64,000 bases of DNA from Bradyrhizobium sp. in8p8 (GCF_000426845.1 NZ_AUGD01000009.1:248001-312000), one strand, 5' to 3'; positions 29,600 through 38,401 are shown, counted from the stretch's first letter. Made by a program: numbers and translations. Notes: generated by a model from the sequence alone, not told the origin.

Positions 29600-30004
29600 C
29601 TAGCCTTTGCCGATCGCCGTCTTCAGCAGGCGCAGGCTCTTCGAATAGAGCGAGGTCGCCGCCGCGTAATCCATCTGGTTGCTGGCGGCTTTCATCATCT
29701 CTTCCTCGAGATTGACGGCATTGCCCGCTGGACGGGTCTCAAAGCCCGCGTTCCTGTTCTGGTCGAATGCGGAGGCGGCCCCCGATGGCGCCATGTGGGA
29801 GCTGCTGGTGCGCGTGAGCGCCAGTGGTCCCATCGAGCCTGCGACTGTGCCGCTCTTGTCGAACTTCGGCTCGACCAGGTCGCGCGGCCGGAATTTGGGC
29901 GTGTCGGAATTGGAGACGTTCTCGGACAGGACGCGCTGGCGTTCCTGGTGCCACTGCATCTTGGTGCGAAGCGCCGACAGTTCCGGAATATCGTTGATGG
30001 ACAT
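29600..30004 (-). CDS. flgB: Flagellar proximal rod protein FlgB
   Basis: A 134-residue rod protein with the N-terminal motif QRVLSENVSNSDTPKFRPRDL and the C-terminal helix AATSLYSKSLRLLKTAIG. Start 30004 (MSINDIPEL) is preferred over 30028. It is the first gene of flgB-flgC-fliE-fliQ-fliR-flhB. A CtrA box is centred about 75 bases upstream. Confidence 0.95.
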   Translation of the reverse strand: MSINDIPELSALRTKMQWHQERQRVLSENVSNSDTPKFRPRDLVEPKFDKSGTVAGSMGPLALTRTSSSHMAPSGAASAFDQNRNAGFETRPAGNAVNLEEEMMKAASNQMDYAAATSLYSKSLRLLKTAIGKG

Positions 30005-30351
30005 GGTCGCGGCTCCTTCCGCCGCCACGGACCCTGGGTCCGAAGCTAGGCAGAATTTGCCGCGTGTATGGTTAACAGCTGGTTAAGATATCACGGGCCC
30101 GTGTCCCCGAACGGCACACGCATGCGCCCGCCCGTGATTTTTCGCTCCCAAACCGGTATTAACCCATCCGTTTGGCGGTGCGTGCACGGGCCAAGAAGTC
30201 GTTTTGGATCGAGCGATTCATGGGTTATTAAGAGTTGGGGACGGCAAAACTTGCCGTGGGACGTTAAGAGATCGCAGTTTGGGGCATCGTTGGCCGGTGG
30301 TTGGGTATCTGACCATGGGCACGAAAAAAGCGCCATTTGTCGGGGACAAGT
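30005..30351. promoter_or_regulatory. Divergent flgB-fliO control region (347 bases)
   Basis: No gene is supported here. The region contains a full CtrA box near flgB (30072-30086), several further single TTAA half-sites (30159, 30228, 30264) and a perfect 7-3-7 palindrome ACGGCAA-AAC-TTGCCGT (30241-30257), about 95 bases before the fliO start. The palindrome could be an operator for another flagellar regulator. Confidence 0.6.
30072..30086. promoter_or_regulatory. CtrA box upstream of flgB
   Basis: TTAA (30072-30075), seven bases, TTAA (30083-30086): the full consensus TTAA-N7-TTAA recognised by the cell-cycle regulator CtrA. It sits 68-82 bases before the flgB start. Confidence 0.75.
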
Positions 30352-31311
30352 ATGCAAGGCAGCCCTATCACCTTCATCGTCGCGTTCATCGTCGTTCTGG
30401 CGTTGATCGGCGTCGCTGCTTGGCTGGTTCGCCGATTCGCCGGCAGCCGGATCGGCGCCAATACCCAGCGTGGCCGGATGCCCCGCCTCGCCGTGATCGA
30501 CGCTGCCGCGGTCGACGGCCGGCGCCGACTGGTGCTGGTCCGGCGCGACAATGTCGAGCATTTGCTCATGATCGGCGGCCCGACGGACATCGTGGTCGAG
30601 CCCAACATCGTTCGTGCCGCGCCCAGCCGCGACCAGCTTCCGCAACGTCCAAACGCCGCCGAGCCGCCGCGCCTTGCTCCCATGCCCGATGCCGGTGGTT
30701 GGGCCGACGAGGCGCCGCGCCCCGAGCTGCTCGATCATCCCGAGCCGCAAATGCCCGAGCCGCCGCCGCGACCGGCGCGCCCATCCTTTGCCGACGAGGT
30801 CCGCCGGCCTGCGCCTACGCTGGCTGAACGCCGCAGCGAGCCGTCGCTGGGAAGCTTTGCGCCCGAGCCGATTGCGCCGCGTCCCGAGCGCGAACCGCGA
30901 CCGGAGCCGCTGCCGCCGCGCGTCAGCCGCAGCGAACCGCCGGTGATGCCGCGTCCGCCGCGCGGGAGTGAGCCGATGAAGATGCCGCCCGTGCGCGCCG
31001 AGCGCGCGGCTGCGCCGCCACCGCCCGTGCCCCAAGCGCCGCCCGTGCCGCCGCCTGGCACTCCATCCAGCGCCGAGCAGAACCTGGCCGAAATGGCCCA
31101 GCGGCTGGAGGCTGCCCTGCGCCGCCCGGCCGGCGAAACGGTCGCGCCTCCGGTTGCGCCGGAGCCTCCGGCTGCTCCTCCGCGGACGGCACGCAGCGAG
31201 CCGGCGGCACCACCCGCCCCGCCTCCGAAGCCGGCCGCGGAAAAGACCAGCTTTGAAAATCTCGAAGACGAGATGGCCTCGCTGCTCGGCCGTCCGAAGC
31301 CGTCTTCGTGA
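30352..31311 (+). CDS. fliO: Flagellar export protein FliO with Pro-rich tail
   Basis: A 319-residue protein. Residues 4-25 form one TM helix and residues about 40-90 match the FliO core (RMPRLAVIDAAAVDGRRRLVLVRRDNVEHLLMIGG). The remaining 230 residues are Pro/Arg/Ala-rich and low in complexity, ending in ENLEDEMASLLGRPKPSS. FliO helps FliP assemble. ATG 30352 has GGGG seven bases upstream; TTG at 30337 is possible but unlikely. Its TGA overlaps the GTG of fliP. Confidence 0.88.
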   Translation: MQGSPITFIVAFIVVLALIGVAAWLVRRFAGSRIGANTQRGRMPRLAVIDAAAVDGRRRLVLVRRDNVEHLLMIGGPTDIVVEPNIVRAAPSRDQLPQRPNAAEPPRLAPMPDAGGWADEAPRPELLDHPEPQMPEPPPRPARPSFADEVRRPAPTLAERRSEPSLGSFAPEPIAPRPEREPRPEPLPPRVSRSEPPVMPRPPRGSEPMKMPPVRAERAAAPPPPVPQAPPVPPPGTPSSAEQNLAEMAQRLEAALRRPAGETVAPPVAPEPPAAPPRTARSEPAAPPAPPPKPAAEKTSFENLEDEMASLLGRPKPSS

Positions 31312-32066
31312 GGCTGCCGACCCTCCCGCGTAGAGTTCTTTTTCTTTCTGTCCTGTTCGGTGCGGCATCGCTCGCAGGCTTTGCGCACGCGCAGGACATC
31401 AGCATCAATCTCGGCGGCGGTGCTGGCGGCGGCGTCACCGAGCGCGCGATCCAGCTCATCGCGCTGCTCACGGTCCTATCGATCGCGCCGTCAATCCTGA
31501 TCATGATGACGTCGTTCACGCGCATCGTGGTCGTGCTATCGCTGCTGCGCACCGCGATGGGCACCGCAACCGCTCCGCCGAACTCGGTGATCATTGCGCT
31601 CGCGATGTTCCTCACCTTCTTCGTGATGGGTCCGGTGCTGCAGAAGTCCTATGACGAGGGCATCCGTCCGCTCGTCGCCAACCAGATCGGCGTCGAGGAC
31701 GCGCTCCAGCGCGCTTCCGTGCCCTTGCGCGGCTTCATGCAGAAGAACGTGCGCGAGAAAGACCTCAAGCTGTTCCTGGACCTTTCGGGTGAACCTGCGC
31801 CAGCCACCCCCGACGACCTCGCGCTGCGCATCCTCGTCCCCGCCTTCATGATCTCCGAGCTGAAGCGCGCCTTCGAGATCGGTTTCCTGCTCTTTCTGCC
31901 CTTCCTGATCATCGACCTCGTCGTCGCATCGGTGCTGATGTCGATGGGCATGATGATGCTGCCCCCGGCCACGATCTCGCTGCCGTTCAAGCTGATCTTC
32001 TTCGTCCTGGTCGACGGCTGGTCGCTGGTGGCCGGAAGCCTGGTGCAGAGTTACGGGGGAGGATGA
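31308..32066 (+). CDS. fliP: Flagellar export apparatus protein FliP
   Basis: A 252-residue protein with a cleavable signal peptide (cut near AHA-QDI), as usual for FliP, and about four TM helices. The family motifs MMTSFTRIVVVLSLLRTA and GVEDALQRASVPLRGFM are clear. It forms the core of the export gate with FliQ and FliR, which are encoded across the divergent promoter. GTG start overlaps the fliO stop by 4 bases. Confidence 0.96.
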   Translation: MRLPTLPRRVLFLSVLFGAASLAGFAHAQDISINLGGGAGGGVTERAIQLIALLTVLSIAPSILIMMTSFTRIVVVLSLLRTAMGTATAPPNSVIIALAMFLTFFVMGPVLQKSYDEGIRPLVANQIGVEDALQRASVPLRGFMQKNVREKDLKLFLDLSGEPAPATPDDLALRILVPAFMISELKRAFEIGFLLFLPFLIIDLVVASVLMSMGMMMLPPATISLPFKLIFFVLVDGWSLVAGSLVQSYGGG

Positions 32067-32127
32067 GCTCGGGCGACGTCAGCGAAGCATCCTCTCCGCT
32101 CTCAACGATAGCTCTCGACCTCTCCCC

Positions 32128-32207
32128 GTCATTGCGAGGAGCTCTTGCGACGAAGCGAATCCGGGCTGCCCGTGGAACGATCCTGGCTTCGCTCCGCTCG
32201 CAATGAC
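32128..32207. repeat. Palindromic dispersed repeat, copy 3
   Basis: GTCATTGCGAGGAGCTC...GACGAAGCGAATCC and its partner GGCTTCGCTCCGCTCGCAATGAC are inverted copies; the outer arms GTCATTGCGAG/CTCGCAATGAC match perfectly. It lies between the convergent fliP and TPR genes and could act as a transcription end. Confidence 0.8.
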
Positions 32208-32254
32208 GAGATTGCAGAGCCATCGCTTGCCGCACCTTGCGCGGCACCCCAGCC

Positions 32255-35200
32255 CTAACGCGTCATCTTGATCTGACGCACGACCGGAATTGTGGGCAGC
32301 GAGCCGGTGTGGTCGGACTCGTCCTTGACCTGCGGCGAGCCAGGCGCTCGCGCCGTGGCGTCGGGGAAGCGCTGCTTCATCTCGCGCAGGAATCCGTCAA
32401 GCGTATCCACGCTGGCGGCCAGCTTCGCGATCTCGGCGAATTCGGCGCTGGAAGCCGCGGCCGGCTTGCTGGCGATGTCGAAGGCGAGACGGTCGGCGCT
32501 CTCGCTCATCAGCGGCGCGTATTTCTCTCGGAAGCGGGACAGGCCGATCGAGTCGTCGGCGAGCGCGTAACCGACGGCGGCGCGGATGATGTCGCTCTTC
32601 TCGACCGCGTTGAGCGGCTTGAAGTCGCGGAAGCGCTCGCCGTAATAGAGCTCGATCTGCTCGGCGGCCTCACGCCAGCGCCGCGCCGCCCAGAAGATGT
32701 CGGAGCGGAGGCGCAGCACTTCGCGCCCGGAGACGTTGGAGACGATGTCGAGCGCGAGATCGTGACGGCCGACGTCGCTCTGCGCGCGCGCCTCCAGGAG
32801 CAGGCGCTGCTGCCTGAGCTCGCCGGAGAGATCGCTGATGCGGCTCGCGCGCAGCGCGGTGATCGCCATGTCGGGCTTGCGGTTGGCGAGATAGATCATG
32901 GCGAGCCGCGCGGCGACTTGGGCGCGCGCCGCCCCCTCCAGGCGGTGATCGACCTGGTATTGCAGCAGCTCGGCCGCCTGATCGAGCAGATCGATCGAGG
33001 CGAGACGGTCGGCGAGACGACGGATCAGCTCGTCGCCGCGGCGGCCGATCGGCGTCAGCTCCCGGAATTCGTAGAACATCCCGAGCGCCTCGACGGGCGG
33101 CAATTCGTCGCCCTTCGGCCCTAGGAATAGCTGCGTGAACAGATTCGATGCGAGGTCCTGCGCCTGGCGCGAGGCTTCCGCGTTGGGCTGGAGCCTCGTC
33201 GCGGTGCGCGCGGCGGTGAGCGCATCCCGATAACGCCCGCTCTCGGCATACATCTGCGACAGCATCTGCAGCGTCCTGACCTCGATCGCGTCGCCGCGCC
33301 ACGTCATCGACAGCGTCTCGAGCTCGCGCAGCGCCTCGTCCTTGCCGATCTCGTCGCGCTTCTGACGCAGCGCGATCTCGAGCTGCTTGGCCTCGGCCGC
33401 AGCAGGACGGTCGCTCGAGGCGACCGCGAGTTGGTAATCGTCAAGCGCATCCTTGTCGTGTCCGAGCGCCTCGGCGAGCCGCCCGCGCAGCACCGCGAAG
33501 CCGGGCCCTGCCTCGGGCGGGACACCCACCACCTCGAGCTCGCTGCGGCGCTTGGAAGCGCCGGCATAATCTTTCACCTCGAGCGATGCGCGCATCGCGT
33601 CCATCGTCACGATGCGCTGGATGTCGAGCGGCAGCGAGGCGATGGCGAATTCGACGTTCTTGAACTTCTCGCGCGCATCCGCCCATTTGCCCTGGCGCGC
33701 ATAGGCGAGCGCCTTCCAGAGCTGCGAATCGTGGCTGTTGCCGATCACGGGATTGGCGAGATCCTTCAGGCCCTGCGCCGGCCGGCCGATCAGGATGCTG
33801 GCAATCGCATGCATGATCAGCGCACCGCTCTCCTCCTTGTTGAGGGGATCGGCCAGCATCAATTCGGTAACGGCCTTCGCCTCGTGATACATCGCGCGCG
33901 ACATGTAGAATTGCGCAAGATCGAGCCGCGGCAGGGAACGCAGTGCCGGTTCGACGGCCGAGATCGCCATCATCAATTCGTTCTGACGGTCCCAGAAATT
34001 CTCCGACTGGCCCTTGCGCCAGCCTTCGGGGCTGAAGACCGGCCGCACCGCCGTCGGGGCCCGCTCGGCGGAGATGTCGACCGGCGACAGCGTCAGCCCG
34101 CCCTTCTTGCCGAGGATCACCTTGTCGGCGCCGACCTCGACGCCGATCTCGTCGGAGTTCGGCCGGATTGCGATACCGTGCGCGGATTCCAGCAGCGAGA
34201 GGTCGACGAGATCCTGCCGCTTGATGAAGCCGCGCACCGGCCGCTGCGCGGTGACGACGTAGAGCATATCGCCTGCATCGGGATCCGTGAGCTTGTGCAG
34301 CATGCCAGGATTGGCGAAGGGAATCGCGATATTGGCGAGCGCCGGGTCGGTGATGTTGCGCGACATCATCAGCGGCAGCGGCGTCGCCTGGATCTTGTCG
34401 GCGAGCGTCAACAGCCAGTTGGTCTCCTTGCCGACCTCCTCGCTCCTCAGCGAATAGACCAGCGGGCGGGTGAGGCGGATGCGGACCGCCTGCCCCTTTT
34501 CGAGCGGGATGCGGCCGGCCTCGCCGATCATCGCGCCGCCCTTGGTGCGGATCGCTTCGACGTCGATCGGCTTTGGCGAGTCGAACACGAGCCAGACGGT
34601 GTCGCCGCGGCGGAACGCCGCCGCGGCCGTCGCCACCTGAATCGGGAACGTCACGCGCAGGCCGTCGCTGTCGCGGCGCGCATCGACGGCGGCAATCGCG
34701 GGCTGCGGTGCGGGAGCGATTTCGGCGGCTGCTTTAGCAGTCTCCCTGACTGGCTCCCTGGCGGCGTCCTTCACTGCCTCTCTGGGCGCTTCGGTCATGA
34801 CGGGCCTGGCCGGTGCGGCCTCCGGAACGGGCTGCGCAGGCTTTGGTGCTTCCTTCGGGCCCTCTACAGCTTGCGCAGCCTGCGTCGCGGGAGCCGGCTT
34901 CGGCGCTTCAGCCGGCGGCATCGCGGCAGGCAATTCCGGCTTCACGCCAGGCTTCACATCGATCTTGGCCTCGCGCGCGATCGTCTCGGATGTCGGCGGC
35001 GCAATCTCACGCTCTGTCTCCTTCTTCTCGGGCGGGGCCGCAGGAACGGCCGTGCGACCGCCCGGCTTCATCTGCGCGATCGCCGCCTCGGGAGTCGCCG
35101 CCATCTTGCCCTTGTCGGGCTGGAAGGAGACATCGACGACGTAATTCTTCTCGTCACGGAAGGAATGCACGTCTGAATCACCGATCAGCGCGATCTCGAC

Positions 35201-35992
35201 ATTGGTCTGGTCGATGTCGGCCTTCTGCTTGATCGAGGCGACGTTCGGCGGCGCCGCGACGACCGCGTCCGCCAGGTCAAAATTCAGGTTGGCATTGAAG
35301 ACCAGCGTGAGCTTCTGCTCGTTGAGCACGGAGGAGACGCCGACGCCGTCGGGCATTTCGAACACGAATCGCACGAAAGTCGGCTGCACGGAGGCGCGCA
35401 CACGGATCTGCGGACGCTTCTTGGCCTCGGCGGCGGCGCGCTGGGCCCGCAGCGCGCGCTCGGCAACGCGTGCGCGCTCGGCGAGCTCCTTGACCACGTC
35501 CAAGGGCAGGCTCGGCGGCGGGCCCTTCCAGCCCTCAGGCAGCAGGTCGACGAAGGTGCGCTCGCCGGCATTCATGGTATTGACGGTGACGCGCCGCACC
35601 AGCGACAGGCGGATGGCGCCCCCGTCCGGATCGCGGCGAGCGGAGTTGACGTAATCGGGAGCGCCTTCCGGAACACGATCGACGGGAACATCGACGGGTC
35701 GGTCGAAACGAATGACGAGAATTGAGCCGGCCGTCGTCACCTCGGAAGGAACGTCCTCCCCGAGCTTGATGACCAGACGGGCAAAGCCGCCGCTGGCCGA
35801 AAACGTCGCCTCGCCCCTGATCGGATCGGCCGCCCGGGCCGGCTGCGCAAGACCGATCAGGACACAGGTCGTCAGCACCGTCGCCCGGCGGAAATGACGC
35901 GACAAGCCCCGCGCGACAGCGCGGGCTCGCGATACAAATCCAGCGGCAGCCTCTCGCGCCATTGGCGGCATTTCTTCCGGTTCGGCGGTCAT
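32255..35992 (-). CDS. Large TPR-repeat envelope protein next to flagellar genes
   Basis: A 1245-residue protein (1292 if started at 36133). Order: basic N-terminus with a signal or anchor helix ending in QPARA-ADP, a beta-rich AMIN-like region (about residues 70-300) with repeated LxLVxxVTV strands, a Pro/Ala/Glu-rich linker, a second beta region, and a helical C-terminal half of TPR repeats (KALAYARQGKWADAREKFKN, LQMLSQMYAESGRYRDALTAAR). ATG 35992 is preferred because a CtrA box lies inside the longer frame, 58-73 bases before it. The family is conserved beside flagellar or cell-cycle genes in Bradyrhizobium; a role in motor or envelope assembly is inference. Confidence 0.8.
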   Translation of the reverse strand: MTAEPEEMPPMAREAAAGFVSRARAVARGLSRHFRRATVLTTCVLIGLAQPARAADPIRGEATFSASGGFARLVIKLGEDVPSEVTTAGSILVIRFDRPVDVPVDRVPEGAPDYVNSARRDPDGGAIRLSLVRRVTVNTMNAGERTFVDLLPEGWKGPPPSLPLDVVKELAERARVAERALRAQRAAAEAKKRPQIRVRASVQPTFVRFVFEMPDGVGVSSVLNEQKLTLVFNANLNFDLADAVVAAPPNVASIKQKADIDQTNVEIALIGDSDVHSFRDEKNYVVDVSFQPDKGKMAATPEAAIAQMKPGGRTAVPAAPPEKKETEREIAPPTSETIAREAKIDVKPGVKPELPAAMPPAEAPKPAPATQAAQAVEGPKEAPKPAQPVPEAAPARPVMTEAPREAVKDAAREPVRETAKAAAEIAPAPQPAIAAVDARRDSDGLRVTFPIQVATAAAAFRRGDTVWLVFDSPKPIDVEAIRTKGGAMIGEAGRIPLEKGQAVRIRLTRPLVYSLRSEEVGKETNWLLTLADKIQATPLPLMMSRNITDPALANIAIPFANPGMLHKLTDPDAGDMLYVVTAQRPVRGFIKRQDLVDLSLLESAHGIAIRPNSDEIGVEVGADKVILGKKGGLTLSPVDISAERAPTAVRPVFSPEGWRKGQSENFWDRQNELMMAISAVEPALRSLPRLDLAQFYMSRAMYHEAKAVTELMLADPLNKEESGALIMHAIASILIGRPAQGLKDLANPVIGNSHDSQLWKALAYARQGKWADAREKFKNVEFAIASLPLDIQRIVTMDAMRASLEVKDYAGASKRRSELEVVGVPPEAGPGFAVLRGRLAEALGHDKDALDDYQLAVASSDRPAAAEAKQLEIALRQKRDEIGKDEALRELETLSMTWRGDAIEVRTLQMLSQMYAESGRYRDALTAARTATRLQPNAEASRQAQDLASNLFTQLFLGPKGDELPPVEALGMFYEFRELTPIGRRGDELIRRLADRLASIDLLDQAAELLQYQVDHRLEGAARAQVAARLAMIYLANRKPDMAITALRASRISDLSGELRQQRLLLEARAQSDVGRHDLALDIVSNVSGREVLRLRSDIFWAARRWREAAEQIELYYGERFRDFKPLNAVEKSDIIRAAVGYALADDSIGLSRFREKYAPLMSESADRLAFDIASKPAAASSAEFAEIAKLAASVDTLDGFLREMKQRFPDATARAPGSPQVKDESDHTGSLPTIPVVRQIKMTR

Positions 35993-36049
35993 GCCGGCAC
36001 TGGCGCCGGCCCGTGCCGTCGACTCTAAGGTTTTGCCAATTAAGGACTT

Positions 36050-36065
36050 CTTAACGCTATCCCCT
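36050..36065. promoter_or_regulatory. CtrA box upstream of the TPR gene
   Basis: TTAA (36050-36053), seven bases, TTAAC (36061-36065) is the complete CtrA consensus TTAA-N7-TTAAC. It is 58-73 bases before ATG 35992, a typical promoter distance, and argues for that start. Confidence 0.75.
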
Positions 36066-36216
36066 TGGGATGATTGAGCCGGTGTGCGCCGAAGCGGGGC
36101 TCTTGTGCGCGTGCCTGTTCTCGACCTGTTCATAGGTCGTATATCCGGAGGAACCCGGTTGCGGGATTAACCCGATATCTTAATGATTGCAGGACGTTGA
36201 TTCGTCTCGAAAAGAG

Positions 36217-36250
36217 AAACGGCCCGAAGTTCGCACCTTCGGACCGTTTT
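36217..36250. terminator. Strong bidirectional hairpin terminator in a divergent gap
   Basis: AAACGG-C-CCGAAG (36217-36229) pairs with CTTCGG-A-CCGTTT (36237-36249) around a 7-base loop, with one mismatch and a T run on both strands. It lies between divergent genes, where a terminator is not expected unless a short RNA is made. Confidence 0.7.
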
Positions 36251-36383
36251 GATCGAGGCGGAGTGTGCCAAATCCGTTGCCGTTGCACACCCTGGAAGAC
36301 AAACCTCGAAGAGAGGCGCACCACGCCTTATTCGAGGTCCTCTGTCAAGACGGCTGCAGTCTAACCAGTCACAAGGACAAATC

Positions 36384-36581
36384 ATGACTGGAATTGCGCC
36401 TGACGGCTTCGGCCGTAACCCCTCGTACACGATCAAGCCCAAGGACGTTCCCATCATCAAGAAGCGCATCCGCGAGGGTGACTTCCTGAACAGGATAGCC
36501 GCGGACTACGACGTGAACCCCGGAAGGATCAGCGAGATCAAGACTGGCCGCCGATACGGGGATATTCCGGCCGCGCCGTGA
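36384..36581 (+). CDS. Small HTH protein at prophage edge
   Basis: A 65-residue basic protein. Residues about 25-55 (IKKRIREGDFLNRIAADYDVNPGRISEIKTGR) resemble a resolvase/sigma-type helix-turn-helix (IAADYDVNPGRISEIK). AAGGA is placed before ATG 36384. It may be a phage or border regulator. It is close to identical in layout to stand-alone HTH proteins in rhizobial genomes. Confidence 0.6.
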   Translation: MTGIAPDGFGRNPSYTIKPKDVPIIKKRIREGDFLNRIAADYDVNPGRISEIKTGRRYGDIPAAP

Positions 36582-36667
36582 GGCGTTAACGGGGAGGCGC
36601 AACGCGAGTTGCGCCTCTTTCCGCAAGAAAACACCAATTCAGCTCAGCACCGTTGGTTTGAGGGCAA

Positions 36668-37495
36668 ATGGGCGAACTCGTTCGCGGCGATGACGGCCTC
36701 GATGTCGAAGAAGTAGGGCCCTGGGCGAGGGACAAGATAGCATCCCTCTGTCGCTACATTAGCATTTCCAGGGCCGTCCGGCGAAAATGGCTCGGCCCGG
36801 GCAAAGCCGGCGCAACTTATGTCGAGCTATTTTGTGGACCCGGGCGCTCGAAAGTCCGCCGCAAGGACCAGTTCATTGAGGGGAGCTGCGTAGCGGCGTG
36901 GAAGGAAAGCGTGCGGGCGGGCGCACCATTCAGTTCCGTATTCGTCGCCGATGCTGATGACAATCGCCGAAAGCTAGCGGTCGCCAGGTTGCAGCACGCC
37001 GGTGCGCCTGTCATCGAGGTAGAGGGTGATGCGGTCACGGCGGCTCGAACAATCCGGGCCCTGATGAGCCCTAGTAGCCTGCACTTCGTGTTTGTCGACC
37101 CGTACAACTTGGGCGCCTTCAAGTTCGAGGTGATGGAGACGTTCGCCGGTTTAAGCTACATCGACATGTTGGTGCACATCAGCAAGATGGATATTCAGCG
37201 AAACACCGGTATGAACATCCGAGCTCAGCGGGCGGCTTTCGACGATTTTGCACCCGGTTGGCGATCAGCGGTCGACATGGCACAACGTCACCCGACTGTT
37301 CGACGGCAGATGTTCGAGTTCTGGCGCCGCAAAGTGTCCACGCTCGGTATATCGCCCTCAGCCGATATGGAATTGATCACAAATGAAGGCGGTCAGCACC
37401 TCTATTGGCTGACGCTGCTTGCCAAGCACGAGCTGGCCCTCCGGTTCTGGAAGGCTGCGGCAAATAAAACTGGCCAGCAAGAGATGAAGCTATAG
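36668..37495 (+). CDS. tcmP: Three-Cys-motif partner protein TcmP
   Basis: A 275-residue protein with a Rossmann, methyltransferase-like fold: YVELFCGPGRSKVR (residues 51-64) as nucleotide-binding motif I, FVADADDN as motif II and FVDPYNLGAFKFEV (D144-P-Y) resembling the catalytic DPPY/DPY. The TcmP family occurs with three-Cys (DUF5131, phage Gp37/Gp68) proteins in phages and mobile regions. Exactly that partner follows, convergent, with 6 bases of overlap. The activity is not established. GAGGG lies before the ATG. Confidence 0.85.
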   Translation: MGELVRGDDGLDVEEVGPWARDKIASLCRYISISRAVRRKWLGPGKAGATYVELFCGPGRSKVRRKDQFIEGSCVAAWKESVRAGAPFSSVFVADADDNRRKLAVARLQHAGAPVIEVEGDAVTAARTIRALMSPSSLHFVFVDPYNLGAFKFEVMETFAGLSYIDMLVHISKMDIQRNTGMNIRAQRAAFDDFAPGWRSAVDMAQRHPTVRRQMFEFWRRKVSTLGISPSADMELITNEGGQHLYWLTLLAKHELALRFWKAAANKTGQQEMKL

Positions 37496-38236
37496 AGACG
37501 CTGTCGGCATCTCGTCGTAGGTGCGGCCGTTGAGCATCCTGCCAGCAGCCTTTTTGTTCTTACCGCCCCACTGCTTAAAGAAGAATGCAGTCCCGTAGCG
37601 CCGGCACGCTGCCTCGATCTCGCTAACCCAGTTCGCCGCCATGGGCCGGGCTCCAGGACCGCTCTCGCCGCCGACAATAGCCCAATGGATGTTCTTCAGG
37701 TCGGCGCTGGCGACGGACCCCAACAGCGGTTCGAAAGAAATGAAGCGGATCGCAGAGCGCACGCGGCGAAGATCGTCGATGCGGGCAAGATAGTCGGAGC
37801 TCTCTACGCTCGTGCCAAGCCAGACGTTCGGCAGGACGGGCAGGTTGGCCGTGATCTCGGCCATGTTGTCAGGCCGCTTTGTGAGGATCTGATAGGTGTG
37901 CTGCGGCGTCGCAGCCATCGTCGACCAGACCTCGGCAACAAACGCGGCCGGCACATCCGCATGGAAAAGATCCGACATCGAGTTTACAAAAATCTGGCGG
38001 GGCTTGATCCAGCTCCTCGGCACACCAAGGGCCTTGCGATCAAGGAAAAGCTTGCCGGTCCACTTGGCGCGGCCGCCGGATTTGCGGGTAAGGCCGCGAT
38101 ATTTCGCTTGCCCCATCGCATCGAGGCGCGCCGCCATCCGCATAGCATAACAGTTGGTGCAGCCAGGCGAGAGGATGGTGCAGCCGGCAACCGGGTTCCA
38201 CGTCGCATCGGTCCACTCGATCGAGGTTTCTGCCAT
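37490..38236 (-). CDS. DUF5131 / phage Gp37-Gp68 three-Cys protein
   Basis: A 248-residue protein with the three-Cys motif C19-x6-C26-x2-C29 (GCTILSPGCTNCYA), radical-SAM-like in spacing and possibly binding 4Fe-4S. It continues as a TIM-barrel-like fold (NSMSDLFHADVP, YQILTKRPDN, WLGTSVES, FEPLLG, GGESGPGARPM). The function is unknown in the literature I know. Stop codons of this gene and tcmP share the palindrome CTATAG. Convergence rather than an operon is unusual for partners. Confidence 0.85.
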   Translation of the reverse strand: MAETSIEWTDATWNPVAGCTILSPGCTNCYAMRMAARLDAMGQAKYRGLTRKSGGRAKWTGKLFLDRKALGVPRSWIKPRQIFVNSMSDLFHADVPAAFVAEVWSTMAATPQHTYQILTKRPDNMAEITANLPVLPNVWLGTSVESSDYLARIDDLRRVRSAIRFISFEPLLGSVASADLKNIHWAIVGGESGPGARPMAANWVSEIEAACRRYGTAFFFKQWGGKNKKAAGRMLNGRTYDEMPTASL

Positions 38237-38401
38237 TACATTTCTCCACGCCCTCAGAAGGATCTAAAGCAAGGCATGATTAAATAGCCGTTTCTCCTGG
38301 GTCTTTCGATAGCATCCGCAGGCGCAGCCTACCGACCATAGGTTGCTGTTCGGGTGTACCTCCGACTCGACATTCGCACAACGGCGCATAAATCTCGCAT
38401 C

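Larger units (their letters stand above)
35993..36383. other. Junction region between TPR gene and prophage (391 bases)
   Basis: No protein gene is convincing here. The region holds a CtrA box (36050-36065), a strong bidirectional hairpin with T tract (36217-36250) and a second perfect inverted repeat, CCTCGAA/TTCGAGG (36304-36310 and 36331-36337) with an AGGCG/CGCCT inner stem. I see no tRNA. The chromosome-prophage border must lie within it or close by. Confidence 0.55.

Noticed and set aside
33431..35176. A 581-codon plus-strand frame opposite the TPR gene
   Set aside because: Antisense shadow of a GC-rich gene; no ribosome site or recognisable domain.
32255..36133. Flagellar motor function (MotB/MotE-like) for the TPR gene
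   Set aside because: It shows beta and TPR regions but no OmpA-like or MotE signature; only the location suggests motility.
36180..36384. tRNA gene as attachment site
   Set aside because: I looked for a T-arm (GGTTCGAATCC-like) and a CCA-compatible acceptor stem; only hairpins were found.
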